NCBI RefSeq assembly: GCF_000737715.1
Contig: NZ_JPRN01000002.1
Span: 248,001 to 312,000, forward strand
Reading direction: 5' to 3'
Length of the DNA: 64,000 nucleotides
Source of the DNA: Chryseobacterium sp. JM1
GTDB taxonomy: Bacteria; Bacteroidota; Bacteroidia; Flavobacteriales; Weeksellaceae
Shown here: piece after piece, positions 8,868-18,149 of the stretch
How positions within the stretch are numbered: position 1 is the first letter of the stretch
Layout of the letters: each line of letters begins with the position of its first letter
Translations under genes and position numbers: made by a program
Notes under the pieces: model-generated
Databases searched by the model: none
Told to the model about the DNA's origin: nothing
The model's input: only the letters and a program-made list of their open reading frames with translations

Positions 8868-8894
8868 TTTGAATTCATTTTTTTTGTAAATTTG
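8868..8894 (+). promoter_or_regulatory. glnN promoter
   Basis: TAAATTTG at 8887-8894 fits the -7 consensus. TTTG at 8868-8871 is a candidate -33 element, though the 15-bp spacing is short. The transcript leader would be about 19 nt. Confidence 0.6.
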
Positions 8895-8916
8895 CCCCAC
8901 AAAATACAACCTTAAT

Positions 8917-11112
8917 ATGTCAACTTTAAGATTCAAAGCGTTAGAAACTTTACCATTTAAGGACTTCAGAAGAGATAATTCTGTTGAGGTTCCCGGAAAA
9001 CTGTCAGAATTATTCTGCCAGAATGTTTTCTCAGAAGAGACGATGAGAGAATACCTGACAAAGGAAGCATTCCAGTCTATTATGGATGCTATTAAAAAAG
9101 GAACAAAGATCCAGAGACACATTGCAGACCAGGTAGCCGTAGCTATGAAAGACTGGGCAATGAGCAAAGGAGCAACTCACTACACGCACTGGTTTCAGCC
9201 ATTGACAGGAACTACTGCAGAAAAGCACGATTCTTTCTTTACTCCAATTGAAGGAGGAAGAGCAATCGAAAGATTCAGCGGAAATCTACTGATCCAGCAG
9301 GAGCCTGATGCTTCTTCTTTCCCGAACGGAGGAATCAGAAACACTTTCGAAGCAAGAGGTTATACCGCGTGGGATCCTACTTCTCCTGCATTCATCATGG
9401 GAACTACTTTATGTATTCCTTCTATCTTTATCTCTTACACAGGAGAAACTTTAGATTATAAAGCACCTCTTTTAAGAGCGTTGAATGCTGTGGACGAAGC
9501 TGCAACCAACGTTATGCAGTATTTTGACAAAAACGTAACAAAAGTAACTCCTACTTTAGGTTGGGAGCAGGAATATTTCTTAGTTGACTCCGCATTATAC
9601 CAATCGCGTCCGGATCTTGTTTTAACAGGTAAGACTTTATTAGGTCACTCTCCTGCTAAAGGACAGCAGCTGGATGACCACTATTTCGGTTCTATCCCGA
9701 CAAGGGTAATGAACTTCATGAAAGAGCTGGAGATCGAATGTATGAAGCTGGGAATTCCTGTAACGACAAGACATAACGAGGTGGCTCCAAACCAGTTTGA
9801 GCTGGCTCCAATGTTTGAAGAAGTAAACGTTGCCGTAGACCACAACTCTCTGTTGATGGACATCATGGCAAGAATTGCTCACAAGCACCATTTCCATATT
9901 TTATTCCATGAAAAACCATTTGCAGGAGTAAACGGAAGCGGTAAGCACAACAACTGGTCTTTAGCAACAGATACAGGTGAAAACCTATTAAGCCCGGGAA
10001 AAAACCCTAAGAAAAACTTACAGTTCCTTACATTCTTCGTTAATACCATCAAAGCGGTTTACGAATACGCTGACCTTTTAAGAGCAAGTATCGCTTCTGC
10101 AAGTAACGACCACAGATTAGGTGCCAACGAAGCTCCACCAGCAATTATTTCCGTGTTCATCGGAAGCCAGCTGTTCAGAGTATTGGAAGAATTGGAAAAA
10201 GTAACGGAAGGGAAACTTTCTCCGGACGAAAAAACAGATCTTAAATTAAATGTAGTTGGAAAAATCCCTGAAATTCTTTTAGATAACACGGATAGAAACA
10301 GAACGTCTCCATTTGCATTTACAGGAAATAAATTCGAGATCAGAGCGGTAGGATCTTCTGCAAACTGTGCAGAGTCTATGACCGTAATGAACACGATCGC
10401 TGCAAAACAATTAATCGATTTCAAAAAAGAAGTTGATGCTCTTATTGAAACAGGTCTTAAGAAAGACGAAGCGATCTTCAACGTATTGAGAGAATACATC
10501 AAGCAGTGCAAGAGCATTATGTTTGAAGGTGACGGATATTCTGACGACTGGGCGAAAGAAGCTAAAAAGAGAGGTTTGAATAACTTAAAAACCACTCCTG
10601 AAGCACTTAAACAGGAAATGGATAAAAAATTCGTTGCTCTTTACGAAGAAATCGGAGTATTTACACACAGAGAAGTTGAGGCAAGAAACGAAATCAAATT
10701 AGAAAAATATTCTACGGTTATTGATATTGAAGCAAGAGTTTTAAGTGATATCGCAAGAAACCACATCATTCCTTCAGCTTTAAATTATCAGAACAGACTG
10801 ATCGAGAACGTAAAAGGTCTTAAGGAAATATTCCCTGACAAAGAATTCAAAACATTGGCGAAAGAGCAAATGAGCTTAATCACCAATATCTCTGAAAACG
10901 TTTCCAAAATCAAACTGGGCGTTGAAGATCTTATTAAAGCAAGAGAAGCAGCGAAGGCTGTATCTAATAGTCAAAAGCAGGCAGAAACGTACTGCACCAA
11001 AGTAATTCCTTTATTTGATGTAATCAGAGAAGCTTCTGATGATCTTGAAATGATGGTGGATGACGAGCTTTGGCCAATGACTAAATATAGAGAAATGTTA
11101 TTTACAAAATAA
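8917..11112 (+). CDS. glnN: glutamine synthetase class III (GlnN type)
   Basis: The enzyme forms glutamine from glutamate, ammonia and ATP. At 731 residues it has the length of class III enzymes, well above the roughly 450-470 of class I. Family features are the N-terminal block around FRRDNSVEVPGKL, the motif NGGIRNTFEARGYTAWDP, the active-site stretch RHNEVAPNQFELAP (about residues 286-299), NGSGKHNNWSL and GNKFEIRAVGSSANCAES. Class III enzymes are dodecamers common in Bacteroidota and cyanobacteria. The gene is monocistronic, with its own promoter and a strong terminator. No PII-type regulator gene lies nearby. Confidence 0.97.
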   Translation: MSTLRFKALETLPFKDFRRDNSVEVPGKLSELFCQNVFSEETMREYLTKEAFQSIMDAIKKGTKIQRHIADQVAVAMKDWAMSKGATHYTHWFQPLTGTTAEKHDSFFTPIEGGRAIERFSGNLLIQQEPDASSFPNGGIRNTFEARGYTAWDPTSPAFIMGTTLCIPSIFISYTGETLDYKAPLLRALNAVDEAATNVMQYFDKNVTKVTPTLGWEQEYFLVDSALYQSRPDLVLTGKTLLGHSPAKGQQLDDHYFGSIPTRVMNFMKELEIECMKLGIPVTTRHNEVAPNQFELAPMFEEVNVAVDHNSLLMDIMARIAHKHHFHILFHEKPFAGVNGSGKHNNWSLATDTGENLLSPGKNPKKNLQFLTFFVNTIKAVYEYADLLRASIASASNDHRLGANEAPPAIISVFIGSQLFRVLEELEKVTEGKLSPDEKTDLKLNVVGKIPEILLDNTDRNRTSPFAFTGNKFEIRAVGSSANCAESMTVMNTIAAKQLIDFKKEVDALIETGLKKDEAIFNVLREYIKQCKSIMFEGDGYSDDWAKEAKKRGLNNLKTTPEALKQEMDKKFVALYEEIGVFTHREVEARNEIKLEKYSTVIDIEARVLSDIARNHIIPSALNYQNRLIENVKGLKEIFPDKEFKTLAKEQMSLITNISENVSKIKLGVEDLIKAREAAKAVSNSQKQAETYCTKVIPLFDVIREASDDLEMMVDDELWPMTKYREMLFTK

Positions 11113-11139
11113 CATCTGTAAAGTTCCATATTAGTTAAG

Positions 11140-11167
11140 TTCCCCGGTTTTTCCGGGGAATTTTTTT
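11140..11167 (+). terminator. glnN terminator
   Basis: TTCCCCGG (11140-11147) pairs with CCGGGGAA (11153-11160), followed by seven T residues. Confidence 0.9.
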
Positions 11168-11266
11168 GATCTAAAACCTTTTCCGGTGGTCATCTTCAGA
11201 CATCCACCTCTCCTCCTTCATTCTTAAATATCAACCTCAGCATCAATATTTTAGTCAACTTCAAAA

Positions 11267-11293
11267 TTGGTATAAGATTTAGTTTTAATTTTG
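11267..11293 (+). promoter_or_regulatory. promoter of the two-component/efflux operon
   Basis: TTG at 11267-11269 and TAATTTTG at 11286-11293 are separated by 16 bp. The predicted start lies only a few bases before the ATG at 11301. Confidence 0.6.
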
Positions 11294-11300
11294 TTGCGTT

Positions 11301-11993
11301 ATGAAAATTCTGATCATTGAAGATAACAAAGATTTAGCCCAAAGCATGTCGTGCTATCTGGAGCGGGAGCATTATATCTGCGAATGCGTGTACCAGTATC
11401 ACGAAGCACTGGAACGGCTGAGCTTTAACTCTTATGACTGTATACTCCTGGACATTATGCTTCCGGATGGTAATGGTCTGCAGCTGCTGAATCACCTCAA
11501 AAAAGAAAAGATCAACAGCGGAGTCCTGATTATTTCAGCTAAAGATGCCTTAGATGACAAAATCCACGGACTGGAAAAAGGAGCTGATGACTATATCACA
11601 AAACCTTTTCACCTTCCTGAGCTCCATGCCAGATTGAGAGCCGTATTCCGCAGAAAAAAAATGGATGGCTATAATGAAGTAAGGTTCAATGAGATTATTT
11701 TAAATACAGACACTTACGAAGTTTCTGTGGGTGAAGCAAGACTGGAAGTCACCCAAAAAGAATTTGAGTTGCTCCTTTATTTTCTGGTCAACAAAAACCG
11801 GGTACTATCCAAGCAATCCATCGCCAATCATCTTTGGGGCGATTATACCGATAATTTAGCTAATTTTGACTTTGTTTATCAGCACGTTAAAAACCTCAGA
11901 AAAAAGATAGGAACGGCAAAGGGCAACGACTATATCGAAACCATTTATGGCCTGGGATATAAGTTCAATGCATTAAAGTATAAGGGTTCATGA
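11301..11993 (+). CDS. OmpR-family response regulator
   Basis: A 230-residue regulator with an N-terminal receiver and a C-terminal winged helix. The acidic pocket is E7/D8, the phospho-acceptor is D51 (LLDIMLPDGNG), the switch serine is near 79 and the conserved Lys is K101 (DDYITKPF). The DNA-binding domain (about 130-226) ends in ETIYGLGYKF, typical of OmpR/PhoB. Its stop overlaps the kinase start by 4 bp (ATGA), so the pair is translationally coupled. The TolC, RND and adaptor genes follow on the same strand, so it probably controls this efflux system, as in copper- or antibiotic-responsive RND loci. Confidence 0.93.
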   Translation: MKILIIEDNKDLAQSMSCYLEREHYICECVYQYHEALERLSFNSYDCILLDIMLPDGNGLQLLNHLKKEKINSGVLIISAKDALDDKIHGLEKGADDYITKPFHLPELHARLRAVFRRKKMDGYNEVRFNEIILNTDTYEVSVGEARLEVTQKEFELLLYFLVNKNRVLSKQSIANHLWGDYTDNLANFDFVYQHVKNLRKKIGTAKGNDYIETIYGLGYKFNALKYKGS

Positions 11994-13345
11994 ATCTATT
12001 AAATAAAATATCGCTCTGGTTCATTGCTATTGTCTTATTGGTTACGCCAGTGAGCATGTATATTTCCTACAACAGCACAAAAAAAAGACTGGACAATGTA
12101 GAAATTGAGCGTTTAAAATCAGTAAATCAACATGTCACCTACCAATTAAGAGTAGGTGAAACGCCCGAAAAAAAAACACAGGGACTTCCCATTTCCGTTA
12201 CCTTATTAAAAGGAAATACACTTCCTTCCAAAAATCCTGAGGTTATCCACACCTGTCTTAAAAACAATGGATTTTCACTGAATGAATGTAAAATCCGGAT
12301 CAATACTTATATGGCGCTTGATCAGAAAGTATACAGAATTTCCTCTTATACTTATGTGACGGCAACGGAAGAAATCATAGGTGGCATGCTGAATGCACTC
12401 TTCTTTAAAATGATTCTGATCACCGCATTGGTCCTGATCACGGCGAGAATTCTATCCAAATTTATCCTCAAACCATTTCATCACGCAATAGACGGACTGC
12501 AACAGTTCAGCATTCAAAAGAAAGAACGCCTTCAACTGATTCCTACCAGCACCAAAGAATTCAAAAAGCTGAATGAATTTCTCCAGAATATGACAGACAA
12601 GGCGCTTGAAGATTATGCCTCAGTCAAAGAGTTCAGTGAAAATGCCTCACATGAAGTGCAGACGCCGCTGGCCGTTATTCAGAGCAAAATAGAGCTGCTC
12701 GCGGAAACTGACATCAACGGAACACAGGCTGCCCTTCTCAACGATATTCAGAATTCCATTGATAAACTGAGCCGAATCAACCGTTCACTCATGCTTTTAA
12801 CCAAACTTAATAATCACGAATTTTCAGCGCATCAAAAGGTTAAGTTCTGCACTGTTGAAAAGGAAACCCTCTTTACGTACTCGGATCATCTGGCATTGAA
12901 AAGCATTACCCTGAACCGCCAGTGCGAGAAAGGAGTGTATGTAAAAATACATCCCGCGCTTACAGAAATTCTCCTCAGCAACCTTTTATCCAATGCGATC
13001 CGCCATAATCTTGAAGAAGGCAGAATAGAAGTCAATCTTACCCGTCATTTCTATCAGATCAGCAATACCGGTCAGGAACCGGACGTCCCTACGCAGGAGC
13101 TTTTCAAACGTTTCAAAAAAAGCAATCAGTCACAGGACAGCATCGGACTCGGACTGTCCATTGTAAAACAAATTTGCGAGGTGAATGAATTCCCTGTTTA
13201 TTATGATTTTTCAAAAGGATGGCATACCATTACCGTGTATTTTGACAAAGACCACCATCACCAGCCGTTTGTTCCGGAGCAGAATCCGGAAACCCTTGAC
13301 TCTGCGTTCGAAAACGTAGAACAGATTATGAATTCTCCGGTTTAA
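11990..13345 (+). CDS. sensor histidine kinase
   Basis: A 451-residue membrane kinase partnering the preceding regulator. Two transmembrane segments (about 8-26 and 138-156) bracket a periplasmic sensor of roughly 110 residues. The phospho-accepting H221 is in ASHEVQTPLAVIQ. The ATPase domain has an N-box (LLSNLLSNAIRHN) and a G-box (SIGLGLSIVKQ). The C-terminal extension of about 40 residues after the ATPase core is Pro/Glu/His-rich (DKDHHHQPFVPEQN). The sensor contains two cysteines (in HTCL and NECK) that could bind a metal or form a disulfide; the ligand is unknown. Confidence 0.92.
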   Translation: MNLLNKISLWFIAIVLLVTPVSMYISYNSTKKRLDNVEIERLKSVNQHVTYQLRVGETPEKKTQGLPISVTLLKGNTLPSKNPEVIHTCLKNNGFSLNECKIRINTYMALDQKVYRISSYTYVTATEEIIGGMLNALFFKMILITALVLITARILSKFILKPFHHAIDGLQQFSIQKKERLQLIPTSTKEFKKLNEFLQNMTDKALEDYASVKEFSENASHEVQTPLAVIQSKIELLAETDINGTQAALLNDIQNSIDKLSRINRSLMLLTKLNNHEFSAHQKVKFCTVEKETLFTYSDHLALKSITLNRQCEKGVYVKIHPALTEILLSNLLSNAIRHNLEEGRIEVNLTRHFYQISNTGQEPDVPTQELFKRFKKSNQSQDSIGLGLSIVKQICEVNEFPVYYDFSKGWHTITVYFDKDHHHQPFVPEQNPETLDSAFENVEQIMNSPV

Positions 13346-13426
13346 AATTTATCCATTTTTCATTCAAACTTCAAGATTGCTACAAATTGTATTTTTTACT
13401 TTGACCAAAGAAAAAATATATAACCG

Positions 13427-14818
13427 ATGCTTTCAAGAGCTTTTATTGCAGCAGTATTTTCTGTAGTATTTTACAGTACCGCTCATGCGCAGGAAGTCCT
13501 TTCCCTGCAGTCCGCACTGGAAACTGCCGTCCACAATTACGGATCCATTAAGGCCAAAGAATCTTACAGACTTTCTTCTCAGGAATCTGTAGAATTGGCC
13601 AGGCGACAGAGTTTACCCAATCTTAATTTCAGTATTCAGCAGGATTTCGGAACTGTAAACGGACAGAACGGTCCGCTGTACGGATTCGGAGGATATGGAA
13701 CAGCGTCTTCCGGACTTCCTCTACCCGAACAAAACTGGAATGCCGCTTTCGGATCTCTCTATCTGGCGAATGCAAACTGGGAATTTTTCTCGTTCGGAAA
13801 AGCCAAACAGAGGATAAAAGTAGCAGAATCCAAAACACAACGCGACACCAGAGACCTTTCCGATGAGGTTTTCCAGCATAAAGTAAAAGTAGCCGCAGCC
13901 TACATCAATGTACTCGCGGCTAAAGAACTAAAACTTTCGTACGAAAAAAACCTCAACAGAACAGATACCATCAGAAGAATCGTTGAGGTCAAAGAAAGAA
14001 ACGGTCTCGTCCCCGGCGTAGACCTTTCTCTGGCAAAAGCGGATTACGCCAATGCGATGATCACTTATACCAAAGCAAAAGACAATGAGCAGGAACAGGA
14101 AAATAAACTGGCTCAGCTTATGGGAATTCCATCTCAGGAATTTGTTCTGGATAATACGTTACTTCAACGGATTCCTACAGATTTACCTTCAGGGGCAGAG
14201 ATTTCAATTGAAAATCATCCGCTTCTCACCCTATACAAAAGCCGGATAGAAGTCAGTGAGCAGGAGAAGCAATTGCTCAAAACCCAGTATTACCCGTCTT
14301 TTTCAATGGTTGGCATTATACAGACGCGGGCTTCAGGATTTGGTAACGGCTATGCGCAGAATCAAAATGATTTCACCACGTCTTACTGGGATGGAATTAA
14401 TCCCACACGAACCAACTATCTGATCGGTGTCGGAATTTCCTGGAATCTTACCCAGACTTTCAGGCTTTCAAAAGAAATCAGTGCTCAGGATTACACCAGC
14501 CAGGGACTGAAACACGAATACGATCTCGCCGAACAACAGCTTAAAGCTCAAATGGACCTGTCAGAAACCAAATGGAAAAACTCACTGACTGTTTATGATC
14601 AGGTTCCGGTTCAGTTAAAATCTGCCAATGATGCCTACATCCAAAGATCTGTTCTGTACAAAAACGGACTTACAGATCTGGTTGATTTATCCCAGGCCAT
14701 TTACGCTTTGATCAGAGCAGAAACCGACCGGGATATTGCGGTAAGCAACGTCTGGAATGCCTTACTGCTGAAAGCTGCCGCCTCCGGAGATTTCTCCGTA
14801 TTTGAAAGCAAACTGTAA
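13427..14818 (+). CDS. TolC-family outer-membrane efflux channel
   Basis: At 463 residues with a signal peptide ending in AHAQ, this is an outer-membrane factor of the TolC type. It has two related helical/beta halves, with the N-terminal LSLQSALETAVHNY repeat start and the C-terminal heptad-rich part (YKNGLTDLVDLSQAIYALIRAETDRDIAVSN split across the last 60 residues). It supplies the exit duct for the pump and adaptor encoded next. It lies 31 bp upstream of the pump gene and 81 bp after the kinase gene. A weak promoter-like TTG and TACTTTG near 13387-13403 could add local transcription. Confidence 0.92.
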   Translation: MLSRAFIAAVFSVVFYSTAHAQEVLSLQSALETAVHNYGSIKAKESYRLSSQESVELARRQSLPNLNFSIQQDFGTVNGQNGPLYGFGGYGTASSGLPLPEQNWNAAFGSLYLANANWEFFSFGKAKQRIKVAESKTQRDTRDLSDEVFQHKVKVAAAYINVLAAKELKLSYEKNLNRTDTIRRIVEVKERNGLVPGVDLSLAKADYANAMITYTKAKDNEQEQENKLAQLMGIPSQEFVLDNTLLQRIPTDLPSGAEISIENHPLLTLYKSRIEVSEQEKQLLKTQYYPSFSMVGIIQTRASGFGNGYAQNQNDFTTSYWDGINPTRTNYLIGVGISWNLTQTFRLSKEISAQDYTSQGLKHEYDLAEQQLKAQMDLSETKWKNSLTVYDQVPVQLKSANDAYIQRSVLYKNGLTDLVDLSQAIYALIRAETDRDIAVSNVWNALLLKAAASGDFSVFESKL

Positions 14819-14849
14819 AATACCTATAAACGATATCAATATTATATAA

Positions 14850-17800
14850 ATGAACTTAATAAGATTTGCATTAAGAAAACCCATTACGATCCTGGTGATT
14901 GTAGCAGGACTGTTTTTCTTCGGACTGCGTTCTGTAGATTCTGTCAAGGTCGACATTTTCCCTAAACTGGAACTGCCTGTCATCTACGTTTCTCACCCTT
15001 TCAGTGGCTATACTCCACAGCAGATGGAAGCCTTTTTTGCCAAGCAGTATATCAATATTTTCCTTTTCGTCAACGGGATTAAAAGCATTGAGACTAAAAA
15101 TATTCAGGGTCTTACGCTGATGAAGATCAACTTTTATCCGGGAACCGATATGGCTCAGGCCGCCGCAGAGTTGAATTCATTCTCTACCAGAATTCAGGCT
15201 GCCTTTCCGCCGGGATCCAACCCGCCGTTTATCATCCGTTTTGATGCCTCTACCCTTCCGGTGGGCCAACTGGTTTTAAGCAGTGACAAAAGAACCAACA
15301 ATGAATTGCTGGATTTAGCCAACGTGTATGTGCGTTCTACATTCACTTCTATTCCGGGTATTGTTTCTTCACCGCCATTCGGAGGAAATATCCGCACGGT
15401 AGTGATTAATGCAAATCCGGATCTTCTCCGCCAGCATAATCTGACACCGGATCAATTGGTGGAAGCTCTTCGTCTCAATAACCAGACAGCTCCGTCAGGA
15501 AACGTTCGTATCGGGGATAAATATTACATTACTCCAACCAATACAATGATTAAGAATGTAAAAGATTTTGAGAATATTCCTTTATTCAAAGGGGGTGTGC
15601 AGAATCTTTATTTAAGAGACGTGGCAACTGTGAGCGATGGCGCAGATGTTACTTCCGGCTATGCATTGGTAAACGGCCGTCGTTCTGTCTATTTGAGTAT
15701 CGCTAAAAGTGCTGATGCTTCTACCTGGGATGTGGTTCAGAATCTAAAAAAACAGCTTCCACAGATCCAGTCTAACCTTCCGGATGATGTAAAAGTTAGT
15801 TTTGAATTTGATCAGTCTACGTATGTAATTAATTCCGTTAAAAGTTTACTTAGTGAAGGAACGATCGGCGCCCTCCTCACAGGATTAATGGTGATCCTCT
15901 TTCTTGGAGATATCCGGGGAGCGATTATTGTGATCCTTACCATCCCTATTTCCATTATTTCAGCGGTCTTATTTCTCAACCTTTTTGGTCAGACTATTAA
16001 TATCATGACGTTGAGCGGACTTGCCTTGGCGATCGGAATTCTCGTGGATGAAAGTACCGTAACCATAGAAAACATACATCAGCATTTTGATATGGGAAAG
16101 CCAAAAGCTCTGGCCATATGGGATGCTTGTAAAGAAATAGCATTCCCAAAACTACTGATCCTGTTCTGTATTCTGGCCGTTTTTGCGCCGGCGTTTACGA
16201 TGAGTGGTATTCCGGGATCTCTTTTCCTTCCATTAGCATTATCCATTGGATTCAGTATGATTATTTCTTATTTCCTTGCTCAGACCTTTGTTCCCGTTAT
16301 GGCCAACTGGATTATGAAAGTGAAACATCATAAGGCAAAAGACGGACATACCATGACCGAAGCAGAAGAGTTTCAGGCCGCCGGTTTAAGCAATGAAAAT
16401 GACACCTGGAGCCAGAAAGAAATCCTCCTGCAGCAGGAAGACAGCAACAGAGACGGGAAAGTCAGTTTGTTTGAAAAAGTAAGATTCCGATACCTGAAAT
16501 TTCTGGATAGGATTATGCCGTACCGGAAAACGGTTGTGCTAGGTTATATGATTTTAAGTATAGGATTGGTCGCTCTGCTTCTTAATAGTATAGGAAGAGA
16601 TGTTCTTCCTCAGGTCAACGGATCTCAATTCCAGTTACGAATGCGAATTCCCGACGGGACAAGGATTGAGAAAACCGAGTTACAAGCATTACAATTACTG
16701 AAAGGAATCGAAAGCATTGTGGGAAAAGACAATATTTCCATTACCTCAGCGTATGTAGGAAACCACCCAAACCTGTTTTCAGTAAGTCCTATTTATCTTT
16801 GGATGGCCGGATCTCATGAAACGGTAGTTCAGGTTGCGTTAAAAGAAGGCTTCCATACCAATATGGATGACCTTAAAGATAAGATCAGAGAAAAAGCGAA
16901 AAGCATTAATCCTGAAATGAAACTTTCATTTGAACCTATTGAACTGACTGAGAAAATCCTCAGCCAGGGTTCTCCTACCCCGATTGAAGTCAGACTTTCT
17001 GGTAGAGATAAAGGAGTTAATGAAGCTTACGCTAAGAAAATAGAAGCCGAGCTTAAAAAAATTCCATATCTGCGTGATGTTCAAATCGGCCAGTCTATCA
17101 AATATCCTACCGTAGATATTACCATAGACCGGATCCGTGCTGCTCAACTAGGGGTAGATGTTTCAGAAATTTCACGCTCACTGGTGGCTTCCACTTCTTC
17201 TTCAAGATATACCGAAAAAAATATTTGGACCGATGAAAAGGCAGGATACAGCTATAACGTACAGGTTCAGATTCCGGAAAATAAAATGAACAGCAAAGCG
17301 GAAATCGCCGCTATTCCATTGCAGAAAAACTCCAACAGACCGAATCTGGGTGATGTAGCCACCATTAAAGATGGATTCACCTATGGAGAAACAGATAACC
17401 TGGGAGCAATGCCGATGCTGACTGTCACTGCAAACCTGAATCATACAGACCTTGGGACTGCTACGAAAGACGTACAGAAAGTAATTGACCATCTTGATGA
17501 CCTACCAAGAGGACTGAATATTAAACTTATCGGATTGAGTGAAACGCTTAACGAAACCCTGAGCAGTTTGCAAAGCAGCCTTGTGATTGCCATTATGGTC
17601 ATCTTTCTGATGCTGGCCGCCAATTTCCAATCGTTTAAAGTGTCCGGAGTGGTTCTGGTAACTGTACCAGCCGTACTGCTTGGAGCGTTGGCCTTGTTAA
17701 TTGTAAGTGGATCTACTCTTAATCTTCAGTCTTATATGGGAATCATCATGTCTGTGGGCGTTTCCATTTCCAATGCGGTCCTGTTGATTACGAATGCCGA

Positions 17801-18119
17801 ACAGCTTAGAAAACATAATGGTGATGCTTTACTTTCTGCCAGAGAAGCTGCTGCATTAAGGCTAAGACCTATTGTGATGACTGCCTTAGCCATGGTCGTA
17901 GGAATGGTTCCGATGGCTTTAGGGCTGGGAGAAGCCGGAGATCAGGTTTCCCCGCTGGGACGCGCCGTGATTGGCGGACTGGCAGCTTCCACCTTTGCAG
18001 CTCTGTTTATTCTTCCGCTTGCTTTTGCATGGGGACAGGGTAAAACAACCACTCAAAGTGTTTCCCTGGATCCTGAAGATGAAGAAAGTATTCATTTTAT
18101 CCCTGAACTGACAAAATAG
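14850..18119 (+). CDS. RND efflux pump inner-membrane subunit (AcrB/CusA superfamily)
   Basis: This 1089-residue pump has the standard two-fold RND plan: a TM helix at 10-29, a large periplasmic loop, a TM block at about 335-495, a second TM helix near 560, a second loop and a final TM block at about 865-1070. The TM4 proton-relay region reads LALAIGILVDESTVTIENI, with one acidic residue pair variant (DES). Between the halves is a polar cytoplasmic insert of about 55 residues. It contains an exact EF-hand-style loop at residues 531-542 (D-S-N-R-D-G-K-V-S-L-F-E). Substrates are not predictable. The order TolC-RND-adaptor differs from the common adaptor-first order. Confidence 0.95.
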   Translation: MNLIRFALRKPITILVIVAGLFFFGLRSVDSVKVDIFPKLELPVIYVSHPFSGYTPQQMEAFFAKQYINIFLFVNGIKSIETKNIQGLTLMKINFYPGTDMAQAAAELNSFSTRIQAAFPPGSNPPFIIRFDASTLPVGQLVLSSDKRTNNELLDLANVYVRSTFTSIPGIVSSPPFGGNIRTVVINANPDLLRQHNLTPDQLVEALRLNNQTAPSGNVRIGDKYYITPTNTMIKNVKDFENIPLFKGGVQNLYLRDVATVSDGADVTSGYALVNGRRSVYLSIAKSADASTWDVVQNLKKQLPQIQSNLPDDVKVSFEFDQSTYVINSVKSLLSEGTIGALLTGLMVILFLGDIRGAIIVILTIPISIISAVLFLNLFGQTINIMTLSGLALAIGILVDESTVTIENIHQHFDMGKPKALAIWDACKEIAFPKLLILFCILAVFAPAFTMSGIPGSLFLPLALSIGFSMIISYFLAQTFVPVMANWIMKVKHHKAKDGHTMTEAEEFQAAGLSNENDTWSQKEILLQQEDSNRDGKVSLFEKVRFRYLKFLDRIMPYRKTVVLGYMILSIGLVALLLNSIGRDVLPQVNGSQFQLRMRIPDGTRIEKTELQALQLLKGIESIVGKDNISITSAYVGNHPNLFSVSPIYLWMAGSHETVVQVALKEGFHTNMDDLKDKIREKAKSINPEMKLSFEPIELTEKILSQGSPTPIEVRLSGRDKGVNEAYAKKIEAELKKIPYLRDVQIGQSIKYPTVDITIDRIRAAQLGVDVSEISRSLVASTSSSRYTEKNIWTDEKAGYSYNVQVQIPENKMNSKAEIAAIPLQKNSNRPNLGDVATIKDGFTYGETDNLGAMPMLTVTANLNHTDLGTATKDVQKVIDHLDDLPRGLNIKLIGLSETLNETLSSLQSSLVIAIMVIFLMLAANFQSFKVSGVVLVTVPAVLLGALALLIVSGSTLNLQSYMGIIMSVGVSISNAVLLITNAEQLRKHNGDALLSAREAAALRLRPIVMTALAMVVGMVPMALGLGEAGDQVSPLGRAVIGGLAASTFAALFILPLAFAWGQGKTTTQSVSLDPEDEESIHFIPELTK

Positions 18120-18149
18120 ATTGATCAACCGCTACTAAACCTTAACATT

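Noticed and set aside
10059..10595. 178-codon open frame antisense to glnN
   Set aside because: No start context or domain; glnN is highly conserved across the same bases.
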